DNA of 64,000 bases from Riptortus pedestris. Lineage: Eukaryota > Arthropoda > Insecta > Hemiptera > Alydidae. The notes below the pieces were generated by a model. That model was not told where the DNA came from. It was given only the letters and a program-made list of their open reading frames with translations, and ran no database searches. The DNA lies in contig CM032230.1 in the NCBI GenBank assembly GCA_019009955.1, forward strand, positions 4,792,501-4,856,500. Direction: 5' to 3'. Made by a program: the position numbers and the translations under genes. Position 1 is the stretch's first letter; each line of letters starts with the position of its first letter. Positions 35,101 through 44,981 of the stretch are shown in pieces.

Positions 35101-38100
35101 TGGATGGTGATGGTATTTTTTTGGCAAGGCTGTACATTGCACAATATTTTGACATTTACCCTTCCCAGTGTTATACGGGTTAATACCCATCGTTTCTGTG
35201 GATTTGTTAATAATAAAGTTCATTTTTTATGTAAGACTTCACTGTCCTCAATATTGTCATATTATCCGTTTCCTGTGCATTATGCATAGATTTGAATTAT
35301 TAAGCACAAAATATTAACATACATTTTAATTAATTTTTTCCGGTGAGGTACCTGGTAGTTCCAAAGAATTGTTGAGCAAATTTCTCTAAATAACAAAATA
35401 AACAACTTTTTTTTATATGCATATTTGCCGAAACCCCAATACGAAACGAAATATCACTGTTTTTAATTTCACGCCTCCATTACAACCCCAACTCCTGCCC
35501 GTCCCTAGAAATGTTAGTATGGCTTGTTATAAGGAAGGCGTTAGTGCAAATACACATACCGAGTGTTTTATTTTGTTCGGTTGAGTCTTTTGTGCCAAAT
35601 AAAATTGACTTCCGCTATCATTTTTAGCGTATAACTCATTTGTACTTAGGTATACGACAAAAGTGTAAATAACAAAAGTTACTCTAAATAACAAAATAAA
35701 CAACTTTTGTTATATGCATATTTACCAAAAAATCAATGCGAAACGAAATATCGTTATTTTTAATTTCAGGCCTCCCTTACAACCCCACTTCTGTTTGTCT
35801 TAGAGGATATTAATATAGCCTAAAGTCTAGGTTTGGCTAGTAGTAATATACATACCAAGTTTCATAAAATTCGGTTCAGCCGTTTATGCGTGAAAAGGTA
35901 ACAAACAAACAAACAAACATACACGAAAAAAACAAAATGCAGTTATGGTGTCTATGACATGTGAAACGAAAAGTTATCGTGAAATTTCGCGAAAAAAATC
36001 AATGTACAGACAGAGGTTACAATTTTATATACATACTAGCTCAGATACCCGGCTTCGCCCGGGAATTCATTTGAGGCTGAATGGTGATGTTATTTTTTTG
36101 GCAAGGCTTTATTTTGCAAACTATTTTGACATTTACCCATCCCATTGTTTAGGGTTTATACCCGTTGTTGGCATAAATTAATTTCTTATGTAAGACTTCA
36201 CTGTCCTCCAAATTGTCATATTTCCCTTCTCCTGTGCATTATGCATAGATTTGAATTATTAAAGGCAAAATATTAACTTAGATTTGAATTAATTTTTCCA
36301 GGTGAGGTACCTGATAGTTCAAATTGGAATGAATTGTTGGGCATATAAATATTTATACGCAAATTACTTGTTCCACACATTGTTCTTGGAGAAATGTATA
36401 AAACAAAAGTTAATCTAAATAACAAAGTAAACAACTTTTGTTATGTGCATGTTTGTTGAAAAACAAATAGACAATGAAATATCGCGAATTTTTATTTCAG
36501 GCTTCCCTTATAACCCCCACTCCCGTTCTAACCTAAAAATTTTAATATAGCTTATAATCATAGAAGAATTAATGCTAATTGACGTACTGAGTTTTTTTAA
36601 GTTCGGTTTAATCGTTAGCACCAAATGAAATAGTTGACTCCCGCTTTAGTTTATAGTGTATATCTCGTTTATACTTTGTTAAAAGACAAAAATGAATATG
36701 ACAAAAGTTACTCTAAATAACAAAATAAACAACTTTTGTTATGTTCATATTTGCCGAAAAACGAATAGAAAACGAAATACTGCGATTTTTAAATTCAGGC
36801 TTCCTTTACAACCCCCACTCCTGCCCGTCCCTAGAAATGTTGGTATGGCTTGTTATAATGTGCTAATAAACATCTCGAGTTTTATTTTGTTCATTTCCGC
36901 TATAGGTTTTAGCGTATATCTCGTTTATAATTCGGTATACGAAAAAAGTGTATATTACAAAAATTACTCTAAATAATAAAGTAAACAACTTTTGTTATGT
37001 CCATACTTGCCGAAAAACTAATAGGAAACGAAATATCGCTATTTTTAAATTCTGGCTTCCCTTATAACCCCCACTCCTGTTCGTCTCAGAGGATATTAAT
37101 ATAGCCTAAAGTCTAAGTTGGGCTAGTAGTAATATACATACCAAGTTTCATAAAATTCGGTTCAGTCGTTTATGCATGAAAAGGTAACAAACAAACAAAC
37201 AGACACCAAAGAAACAAAATGCAGTTATGGTGTCTATGACATGTGAAACGAAAAGTTATCGTGAAAATTCGCGAAAAAAATCAATGTACAGACAGAGATT
37301 ACAATTTTATATATATATACAGATAGACAGATATATATACACACATATAAATTAATTAATTTTAACAGACCTCGTTTTCGTATTCCCCTTGTTTCAGGTT
37401 TTCAGGGTAGGATCGATGGATAATGGAAACGTTTTTTTCTAAATCTCATCATGATTATAACTGCTTAATTGGTATCTAATTAAAACTGACTATAAAGCCA
37501 AACTGCTCGAGCTGTATGAGGGGCTTGATAACTGTTAGATGAGCATGTCTGAGTAGTATTGACGACCTAATGGTATATCCCGAGTAGGACAGCTTACAAT
37601 TTTGTTGCTCCTCACCAACACATTTTTAACTTGAGGAATACTATTCCTATTGCTCCATCAGGTTTTTTAAATATTTTTATCTTTGCTTGTGTGCAATTGA
37701 ACTCCAAAGGTCAAATGAATTTGGGAGTTTTATACTTTTTTATTCTGGTTTGGTTTGACAAAGGCTCCGACGTCATTGAAGCAAAAGTCAATATCGAAAA
37801 TGGAAATTTGATTATGTTTTGAGCCAATATCCGGTATGAAAGCCTCTTCCTTTTTGAAAGATGAATTGAAAAACAATTCCTTTGCCAGTGATTGACTCCC
37901 TTCCACCTCGTGTAACTTCATTTTTAGAAACTCAATCTTCCCTGGACTTTTATGAATTTATACTGCTCAAATAGAAGTAAAGATATTGTTTGAGTTTCTT
38001 CATTTTTTTCGAGGTTTAAAATAAATTCTTTATAATACTTTTCTATGGTTTTGCAAATCTTTTTGGTACCTTATCTAGTTTTGTTCTTCAAAGGTATTAT

Positions 38101-38758
38101 TTTTGCAGTTTCTGAAAAGGTGATTTAATTATAAATACCCTGAAGAAATCACAAATGTAAAAGAGGAAATTAGGAAAGGCATACAAATAATCTGAACACC
38201 CCTTGAAATAGTGTATAAATAGCAAATGAGGAGGGGAGGGGTCGAAGATTTAATAATTCCCCTATCCGAATCATACGTATACCTCACACTTCGTTATACG
38301 GCAAAAGTACATAAATAAAAAGTTACTTTAAATAACAAAACAACTTTTGTTAAATGCACGTCTCAGGGAGGTGTTAATACCAAATCTCATACGGCGTTTG
38401 GTTTAGTTCGGTTGAGTCTTTTGTGCCATATAAAATTGTTGGCTCCCACTATAGTTTTTACCGTATAAATCATGTATACTTCGGTATACGACAAAACTGT
38501 ATATAACAAAAGTTACTCTAAATAACAAAATAAACATTTTTTGCAATGTGCATATTTGCCGAAAAGCCAATAGGAAACGAAATATCGCTATTTTTAAGTT
38601 CAGCCCTCCTTTATAACCCCCACTCTTGTACGTCTTAGAGAATATTAATATAGCATAAAACTTAAGCTGAGTTAGTAGTAGTAATAGTATGCATACCAAG
38701 TTTTATAAACTTCGGTTCAGCCGTTTACAATTCTATATAGGACATACAGACAAACATT

Positions 38759-38820
<62 letters not shown>

Positions 38821-40091
38821 TAGCTCAGATACCCGGCTTCGCCCGGGATTTCATTTGAGGCTTTAATGGTGATGATATTTTTTTGGCAAGGCTTGACTTT
38901 GCACAATATTTTGACATTTACCCGTCCCAGTGTTATACGGGTTAATACCCATCGTTTCTGTGGATTTGTTAATAATAAAATTAATTTTTTATGTAAGACT
39001 TCACTGTCCTCCATATTGCCATATTTCCCGTTTCCTGTGCATTGTGCATAGATTTGAATTATTAAGGACAAAATATTAACATACATTAAAATTAATTTTT
39101 CCAGGTGCTGTACCTGGTAGTTCATATTGAAAAGAATTGTTGAGCAAATTTCTCTAAATAACAAAATAAACAACTTTTGTTATGTGCATATTTGCCGAAA
39201 CCCCAATAAGAAACGAAATATCACTATTATTAATTTCAGGCCTCCCTTATAACCCCCACTCCTGCTCGTCCCTAGAAATGTTAGTATGGCTTATTATAAG
39301 GAAGGCGTTAGTGCTAATGCACATACCGAGTTTTATTTATTTCGGTTGGGTCTTTTGTCCCAAATAAAATTGTTCACTTCCGCTATAGGTTTTAGCGTAT
39401 ATCTCGTTTATAATTCAGTATGCGACAAAAGTGAATATGATAAAAGTTACTCCAAATAATAAAATAAACAACTTTTATTATGTGCATAATTGCCTAAAAT
39501 TCTATAGGAAACGAAATATTGCTATTTTTAATTTCAGGCCTCCCCTACAACCCCCACTCCTGCTCGTCTCTAGAAATAATGGTACAGCTTATTATTATGA
39601 AGGAGTTAGTGTTAATTCACATACGGAATTTTATTTAACTCGGTTGGGTCGTTTGTCCCGAATAAAATTGTTCACTTCCGCTATAGGTTTTACCGTATAT
39701 CTCGTTTATAATTCTGTATACGAAAAAAAGGTATATAACAAAAGTTACTCTAAATAGCAAAATAAACAACTTTTGTTAAGTGCATAATTGCCGAAAAACC
39801 AATAGGAAACGAAATATCGCTATTTTTAATTTCAGGCTTCCCTTATAACCCCCACTCCTGTTCGTCTCAGAGGATATTAATATAGCCTAAAGTCTAAGTT
39901 GGGTTAGCAGTAATATACATACCAAGTTTCATAAAATTCGGTTCAGCCGTTTATGCGTGAAAAGGTAAAAAACAAATAAACATACAAACAGACACCAAAG
40001 AAACAAAATGCAGTTATGGTGTCTATGACATGTGAAACGAAAAGTTATCGTGAAATTTCGCGAAAAAAATCAATGTACAGACAGAGGTTAC

Positions 40092-40166
<75 letters not shown>

Positions 40167-42418
40167 GAATACTTACCTATATTTGTAAGAACCATTGACA
40201 TAGTGCTCATTGCTTTGTGATATTATTGGCACTGGAGTAGAATAGGCAAGGCCTCCTACTTTAGGTTGGTCTATTACAGCTCCAGATATGCCTTTTGGAT
40301 AAACAGGAGCAGGTTCACTATTGCAGGCAAGACTGACAACCAATAACTACAACAATAATTAATAACAGATAATTCAATATTAAATATTATAATAAATTAA
40401 TTAACTCATAAAAGTTTGAATAGTTTTCGATGGGTAAATCGCATTAGTTCCAGACATCTAACTCTATGTTCTAGATATCGTTTCCTTAAATACATATAAC
40501 AACCAAACATGGGATGCGTGCATTTCGTCCCTCAATACCGCTCTCTTATTTATTCACATCTTAGTTGCTTATCTATTCAATTAAATTTCTTTGTTTGAAG
40601 TCATCCATGTAAAATTATTCAATAAAAATCGTATGTGGACACCAATGTTTTGGCTTTTAACGTTTTTTGTTAATAGAGTTATATTTACAAAGCACATTAA
40701 AATCTAAATTCCTAATAACACTAAACACACAAAAACATAAATCTTCAGTCCTCTCAGCGACAGGACACATTGGTAAAATGACAATAATACACTTTGCGTA
40801 CTGGTGTAAAGGAAAGACACACGGGGCTCAGGTTAGCCATGCGAGTTAAAGCGTTGATCTTTATCTCACATGGTAAACCTAGAGTGGCGAGTTCGATTCT
40901 TGCCTGGGCAAAGGAAATTATTTAGTGGCGAAATTCATTAAATAACGCCCTAAAATCCCACCCTGGCCAGAAAAGGGTGGTAACCCGTAGATAACCCGTC
41001 CCGATTAGCCTAAGTTGCAAAAAGTGGACGTTAATAAATAATAAATAATAATAATAATAGGTAAGACACACACTGCTGACCCAATCATAACCTTCCTGGG
41101 CACTGTTCCCCCCTAATTAAATTATTTGAATATTAGCACATTTCCCTTAAGGAAAATCAGCTATTGAGGTCGAGGTTTTCAAACATTTTCTTCAAATGTC
41201 CATCGATCCTACCCAGGAGATGACAAAAATAAGGCCCGTTCAAAATTATATATATATATATATTTGTCTGTTAACCCCCTAGCGGTCGCAATATTTGCTT
41301 GATCGTTACCAAACTCGATATTTAAACGTTTTATGTAAAAATAAAGATCGAGTTCGTTAATGGCTGAAGTCGAACAAGTGGGAGGGGGGGTTTAGAGGGG
41401 AGGGTTTTCGAAAAACTCGAAATAACTCCATTACTATACGTCGGAACGAAAAAAAAAAATAGAATCAATCTTATTGCAAATTAAATTAGCAAATTCTTAT
41501 TGCAAATATTGTTAGATACATTTATTTTCTATCTTGAATATTAACCGAGATATTTGCATTTTTCAGTTTTCAGCCTTCAGCAAACCCTCACTTCTACACT
41601 CACCTTATATAAACAATACTCGGTTATGTAATAAACCACATCATTGGAAGCTTAAATACCAAATATTGTTTTCAAGAGACATTTATTATACGAGATAGAT
41701 GCAAATATGTTGTGGTGACCCCCCCCCCCTTCTTAAGTTTTTGGACTACTTAAATTTGTTGATTGAGATAAAAATTATTTTGATTCATTATAAATTACAG
41801 TACTAGATATAGTAAATAGTTTTCAATCAAATTAAAACGTTATTTTCAGATATATTACAGTAATTGTTTTTCTTTCCGTTAAGAAGGTGGCAAAACTGTT
41901 TGTTTACAATTCAGAAGCTTTCCGTCGGGAGGTTTCTTTTATCGTTTGTATTTATTCACTGAATATTCATGGTTGTCTTGTGTTAGCGGTATGTACATTT
42001 ATCTATTACTAAACTTCACATGGGAAATCTGCTTAGTTTACGCAGCCCCTGCGTGACGGACTTTTATTCTTTGCTGATGTCTACTATGTGGAAAACAGAT
42101 AGCGACCCCCCCCCCCCAATAGGGTTGGTGACCTGAGGAAGTGTAGAACCATTACCTACTCCCCTTACGAGGAAAGCTAGAGCAAACCAATTTGTATCTA
42201 GAGAATATATATTAATTTATTAACCTACTTCTTATTTACTAAAATAGTTACTATATATATTATTGAATTGAAATTTCTGAAGAAAGTAGTAAAAGTAATA
42301 TAACATGTATTATAAAAATATATTACAATTTAAAATTGGTTTTGCATAATAAAAACTATTTTCATTCATACCTTGAAAATCAAAATAATCAAGAGGCGCA
42401 ATAACTCACCCAAAGCAT
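31760..42418 (-). CDS. Cuticular protein with R&R chitin-binding domain (3 exons)
   Basis: Extracellular structural protein expected to bind chitin in the cuticle. Exons are 42418-42410, 40346-40177 and 32126-31760, about 181 residues. Seen directly: exon 1 is ATG CTT TGG then GTGAGT; exon 2 starts after a TAG acceptor in phase 0 and continues the signal peptide as LLVVSLACNSEPAPVYP; exon 2 ends TAT AG and joins exon 3 C TAC GAA to give YKYSYETANG. The R&R/Chitin_bind_4 block runs from about residue 57 to 112 and includes GAYSYRAPNGQL and VTWVADEKGY, matching the RR-1 type pattern GxxSYxxPxGxxxxVxYxADExGF. The usual Tyr of VTY is Trp here. The ~70-residue C-terminal tail is Trp/Lys-rich and lacks AAPA-type repeats. 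A very short first exon interrupting the signal peptide is usual for this family. Introns of 2.1 and 8.1 kb are filled with repeats. The domain identity is firm; the exon 1 assignment is inferred from phase, sense and splice sites. Confidence 0.85.
32127..33059. other. Cuticle gene intron 2, proximal part
   Basis: A short F2 scrap at about 32290-32365 (AATCATTAACGAACTCTATC, AAACGTTTAAATATCCAGT). A 78-codon minus ORF at 32523-32759 lacks splice context or domain and is not called. Confidence 0.4.
33060..33380 (+). pseudogene. Non-LTR retrotransposon reverse transcriptase fragment
   Basis: At about 33287-33322 the reading VDVKKAFDSVGR matches the xDFxKAFDSVxR block of LINE reverse transcriptases (first catalytic Asp region). 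The flanks are degraded with stops, so the family cannot be assigned. It lies in intron 2 of the cuticle gene. Confidence 0.55.
33381..33698. other. Unassigned, possibly retroelement-derived
   Basis: Less AT-rich than its surroundings, follows the reverse transcriptase scrap and runs up to a mini-F2. No motif read. Confidence 0.3.
33699..33803 (+). mobile_element. Mini-F2: both ends fused, ~105 bp
   Basis: AGTCCGTCACGCAG, GAGCAGATTCTCCACG (left end), about 25 bases of early interior, then GACCTCAATAGCTGATTTCC and CTTAAGTGAAATCTGCTAAT (right end). The central ~800 bp are gone, as in a MITE derived from a larger element. Confidence 0.75.
33804..34127. other. Intron 2 spacer
   Basis: No feature recognised. 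Confidence 0.4.
34128..34381 (-). pseudogene. Decayed duplicate of the cuticular R&R exon
   Basis: Read on the minus strand from an intact-looking acceptor (CTTATTGACAG), this codes a diverged version of exon 3: YKVAYGMSK, then after a one-base shift KEKGFLLKFDP, TGEYFSRKD and a premature TGA. It aligns with YETANGISV, KEEGFPKFDP, GAYSYRAP of the intact exon 2.2 kb away. It sits in intron 2 in the same orientation and with a compatible phase (AG|C). Inference: it was once an alternative or additional terminal exon, or the remains of a tandem gene duplication. The frameshift and stops make it non-coding now. Confidence 0.7.
34708..34992. mobile_element. 285-bp foldback element with ~135-bp arms
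   Basis: The left arm begins GTATTTTCCTCAAGGAAAAT and the right arm is its near-perfect reverse complement, ending at 34992; the arms are separated by ~12 bases. Each end itself holds a small palindrome TTTTCCTCAAGGAAAA, like the F2 right end TTTCCCTTAAGGGAAA, and each arm also holds AATCTGCTAAACT, another F2 motif. The centre reads GGGTGGTAGCAGG / CCTGCTGCTACCACCC. Likely a relative of F2. It would fold as a very stable hairpin if transcribed (it lies in intron 2 of the cuticle gene). Confidence 0.75.
35060..36030 (+). mobile_element. F1 copy i, complete
   Basis: Head CTTAGATACCCGGCTTCGCC; one to two internal units; 3' part AAATTCGGTTCAGCCGTTTA, (CAAA)n, CAGACAGAGGTTACAATTTT. In cuticle gene intron 2. 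Confidence 0.8.
36036..37320 (+). mobile_element. F1 copy j, complete
   Basis: Head CTAGCTCAGATACCCGGCTT directly after copy i's tail; three internal units; tail GACAGAGATTACAATTTTAT. Confidence 0.8.
37321..37430 (+). mobile_element. F2 right-half fragment
   Basis: TTTTAACAGACCTCGTTTTC ... CAGGGTAGGATCGATGGATA, without the terminal palindrome. Confidence 0.5.
37431..38274. other. Intron 2 segment, unassigned
   Basis: Overlapping ORFs of about 63 codons on both strands (37.6-37.9 kb) have no splice context or recognisable motif. Possibly an old element. Confidence 0.3.
38275..38766 (+). mobile_element. F1 3' part, variant tail
   Basis: Two internal-unit hairpins, then GGTTCAGCCGTTTACAATTC, TATATAGGACATACAGACAA and (TA)n. 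It lacks the (CAAA)n and GTTATCGTGAAATTTCGCG block: a distinct F1 subtype, also seen at 58080-58140. Confidence 0.65.
38819..40164 (+). mobile_element. F1 copy l, complete
   Basis: Head CTAGCTCAGATACCCGGCTT, three to four internal units, tail CAGAGGTTACAATTTTATAT and ~60 bp TA ending 7 bases from the donor of cuticle exon 2. Confidence 0.8.
40177..40346 (-). CDS. Cuticular protein exon 2 (signal peptide and linker)
   Basis: 170 nt, between the acceptor TTGTTGTAG and the donor GTAAGT (40176-40171). It codes 56 residues: a hydrophobic LLVVSLAC start, a Pro/Val/Gly linker, then NEHYVNGSYKY, the classic lead-in to an R&R domain. It ends with two bases of a Ser codon completed by exon 3. A 60-bp (TA)n tract ending an F1 insertion begins only 7 bases beyond the donor, so a mobile element sits almost at the splice site. 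Confidence 0.8.
40814..41071 (+). mobile_element. SINE-A, full length with 9-bp target duplication
   Basis: AAGACACAC at 40814-40822 precedes the head GGGGCTCAGGTTAGCCATGC and recurs at 41063-41071 after the (AATA)n tail. The 240-bp body has the A box, the B box GAGTTCGATTCTTGCC and all conserved blocks. Best preserved copy; it defines the family. It lies in intron 1 of the cuticle gene. Confidence 0.85.
41130..42066 (-). mobile_element. F2, full-length reference copy (~937 bp)
   Basis: Minus orientation, uninterrupted: TTAGCACATTTCCCTTAAGG, AAAATCAGCTATTGAGGTCG; GTCCATCGATCCTACCCAGG; TATA tract; TTGTCTGTTAACCCCCTAGC; a G-run near 41385; CAGCCTTCAGCAAACCC; a C10 run at about 41722; TTCTTTCCGTTAAGAAGGTG; left end GGGAAATCTGCTTAGTTTAC and GCAGCCCCTGCGTGACGGAC. 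No ORF. It sits in intron 1 of the cuticle gene. Confidence 0.8.
42410..42418 (-). CDS. Cuticular protein exon 1, coding part (M-L-W)
   Basis: The nine coding bases ATGCTTTGG are followed directly by a strong donor GTGAGT (42409-42404). They end in phase 0, as the acceptor at 40347-40349 requires, and give the start MLWLLVVSLAC, a good signal peptide. The context before ATG is AAGA. A TATA-like element lies about 85 bases upstream. I found no better start, but the stretch is too short to prove by sequence alone. Confidence 0.6.
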
Positions 42419-42498
42419 TCTTGATAGAAATATCTCGGAGAAGAGAGAGTGTAAATGCAGGGTGTTAGAGCAGCCAAAGCAGACTAAAGGCAAATTTT

Positions 42499-42506
42499 GT
42501 ATAAGG
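42499..42506 (-). promoter_or_regulatory. TATA-like element of the cuticular protein gene
   Basis: On the minus strand the sequence reads CTTATACA about 80-90 bases before the proposed ATG at 42418. This spacing would place the transcription start near 42470 and give a 5' leader of about 50 nt. A CAAT-like CCAATCAC lies ~30 bases further upstream. Weak evidence on its own, supported by position. Confidence 0.35.
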
Positions 42507-42720
42507 AAACCTTATTTGTGATTGGAGGATGTCCTTGTACAGGTTAGCATGTTGGAGGCAGGTATTGTCAAGGAGATTCTCCAGGAAGAGGATGACTCCA
42601 TCATTATGATATAGACGAGATATATCTCCTTGGCTCATCGGCAATGACCCGTCTTTGTCCTTTACCCCTTCCTCAGTTCATTTTGCATTTAAGGGAAATC
42701 AGACATTCGTGGCTGTACAA
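42507..42720. other. Upstream of the cuticular protein gene
   Basis: Presumed promoter-proximal sequence; less AT-rich than average. Nothing specific recognised beyond the CAAT-like motif. Confidence 0.35.
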
Positions 42721-42724
42721 AATA

Positions 42725-43222
42725 AGTTCGTCACGCAAGGGCTGGGTAAACTAAGCAGTTTTCCCTAGTGAAGATTAATAACAGATAAACCTACATACTC
42801 CTAATACAACACCACCGTGAATATTAAGAGAATAAATACAAACGGTAATAAGAAACCTTCCCCCTGCCGGCGGGAAGCGTCTTAAATGTGGACAAACAGT
42901 TCTGCCAAAGGCTCAGCGGAAAGATAAAGTCCGGCACGCAGGGGCTGCGTATACTAAGCAGATTTCCCACGCGAAGGTTTACAATAGATAAATATACATT
43001 GTACCGGTAACACAAGACCACCTTGAATAGTCAATGAATATCTATACAAACTATAATAAGAAACCTCCCGACAGAAAGCTTATGATTTGTAAACAAACAG
43101 TTCTGCCAACGTCTTACCGGAAAGAAAAACAATTACTGTAATAGATCTGAATATAACGTATTAATTTGATTGAAAACTATTTACTATATTTAATACTGTA
43201 ATTTATAATGAATCAAAATAAA
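42725..43222 (+). mobile_element. Two F2 left ends in tandem
   Basis: AGTTCGTCACGCAAGGGCTG at 42726 and AGTCCGGCACGCAGGGGCTG at 42926, each followed by CTAAGCAG(A/T)TTTCCC and the TACAAACGGTAATAAGAAAC-type interior. Confidence 0.65.
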
Positions 43223-44170
43223 TTTCAAGGCTTCAATGTCCTCAATATTTTTATATTTCCCGTCTTCTGTGCATTTAGTTTTTTTTTATATAACGTAATG
43301 GATCATATAATTCATAATCATAGAAAGTATGCTGCCTTTCGAACCATGTATGAATAATTGTTCCTTTCCCTTGATGACAGCTGTTTTAGACAAATAATAA
43401 CCGCCATTAAAAATACTCTTTTGTAAGTCTGAAAAGTAAACTGTATATTCATAAAGGTGCACGGTGTGTTCAGTAAAGTATATCATATTGTTACGTTTTT
43501 GTATTACCAAAACCAGTAATAAACGGTTTTAATAAGAGTTCTTTTGGATTGCAAAATTAAATACTCGCAAGTTTTACAGTTTTTATCACTGCAAAATTTA
43601 TTTCACAATGCACAATAAACTTGGTGATTATTCTTAATTACTACTCACAGTATACACTGATAGCGTTACTGTTCTTCAATGAGTCACAGTCCAATAATTC
43701 ACTGAAATTCACAGAAAGACGGCACTGCACTGTCCTTTACTTCGGCACTGCACTGTCCTTTGCTTCGCGGCACTTCACTGTCCTTTACTTCGCGGCACTT
43801 CACTGTCCTTTACTTCGCGGCACTGCACTGTCTTAAACACGGCACTAAACTGTTACTCACAGTCACGGCACAACACTGTTCTTCTTATAAAAACTCTTTA
43901 CCGCACTGCACTAAGTCGCACTGTAGCACTGATGTAACCATCAAGATCGCTGAGCATAAACTGACTCATGGCTGGCCCGAGCTCCTTTTTATAGGGAGGC
44001 GGCATACATCAAAGGGGAATTCTCTAGTTCATTCGACGTCTGGCTGGAAGGTACTGGTCAGACCTAGAACATTCTTTTCGGTCTCTTTGATCTACGTCAC
44101 ACTTTCCAAATACGCGACTCTCTCTCTCTCTCTCTCTGAAGGATTATTCATCTATTTAATTTTCGCAACA
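43223..44170. other. Unassigned segment with a minisatellite
   Basis: A short F1 scrap at 43225-43275 (CTTCAATGTCCTCAATATTT, CCCGTCTTCTGTGCAT), then unknown sequence, the 27-bp minisatellite, and a (CT)n at about 44120-44138. Possibly part of a retroelement; no coding motif. Confidence 0.4.
43716..43880. repeat. ~27-bp minisatellite
   Basis: CGGCACTGCACTGTCCTTTA followed by CTTCG recurs about five times (variants CACTTCACTG), then decays to CGGCACTAAACTGTTACTCA. Confidence 0.85.
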
Positions 44171-44639
44171 ATATATTAACAGGGGCAGAGTTAATAAACA
44201 CCAAAAATAACTGGGTACCCCCCCCCCCAACGTTCATCCTTTTAGATTATTTATTTATGATAATTAAACCAATTCACATTCCTGATAATAACGCTACATT
44301 GCTAAAAATATAAGCATGAAGTAACTTGTAAACATAGACCAATATGAGGTTGGCAAGGGAGCGTCAGAACTGATAGGACAAAGGAAGTATCCCCACACCT
44401 CCCTAGGCTCAGTGGTGCCACTCATGAAGGATCTGAATCCTGTAATACATTAAAATGATATTAACAAATCTGATTAAATTATCTTTACAATACTAAAACT
44501 ATTTGTTCAAATAATTTTCACGTAGTAATTAAATAAAGTATTAAATACATTTAAGGGGAATCTACCATTTCTCTTAAATTAATTTAAAACAGAAGGGGGC
44601 AGTATATACTTGGTTCAACCTGTTACTGGTGTTAAATTT
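44171..44639. other. Spacer
   Basis: AT-rich with a C11 run at about 44219. No feature recognised. Confidence 0.4.
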
Positions 44640-44712
44640 TTATTTATTTATTTATTTATTAACGTCCACTTTTTACAACTTAGGCTAATCGGGACGGGTT
44701 ATCTACAGGGGT
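44640..44712 (-). mobile_element. SINE-A tail fragment
   Basis: (TTTA)n, TTAACGTCCACTTTTTACAA and GGGACGGGTTATCTACAGG. Confidence 0.6.
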
Positions 44713-44724
44713 GTTAAAAAAATA

Positions 44725-44975
44725 ACATAGACATGAATTATTAAGGATAAAATATTAACATAGATTTGAATTAATTTATCCATGTTCAAATTGGACAGAA
44801 TTGTTGAGCATATCAATATTTCTACGCAAATTGCTTTCTTCATTCGTTATTATAGGAAAAAACGTATAAAACAAAAGTTACTCTAAATAATAAAATAAAC
44901 CACTTTTGTTAGGTGCACATTCGCCGAAAACAAATAGAAAATGAAATATCGAGAATTTTAATTAACGCTAATTCA
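44725..44975 (+). mobile_element. F1 internal fragment
   Basis: TTAAGGATAAAATATTAACA to AAAGTTACTCTAAATAATAA, CCACTTTTGTTAGG; no head or tail. Confidence 0.65.
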
Positions 44976-44981
44976 TATATA

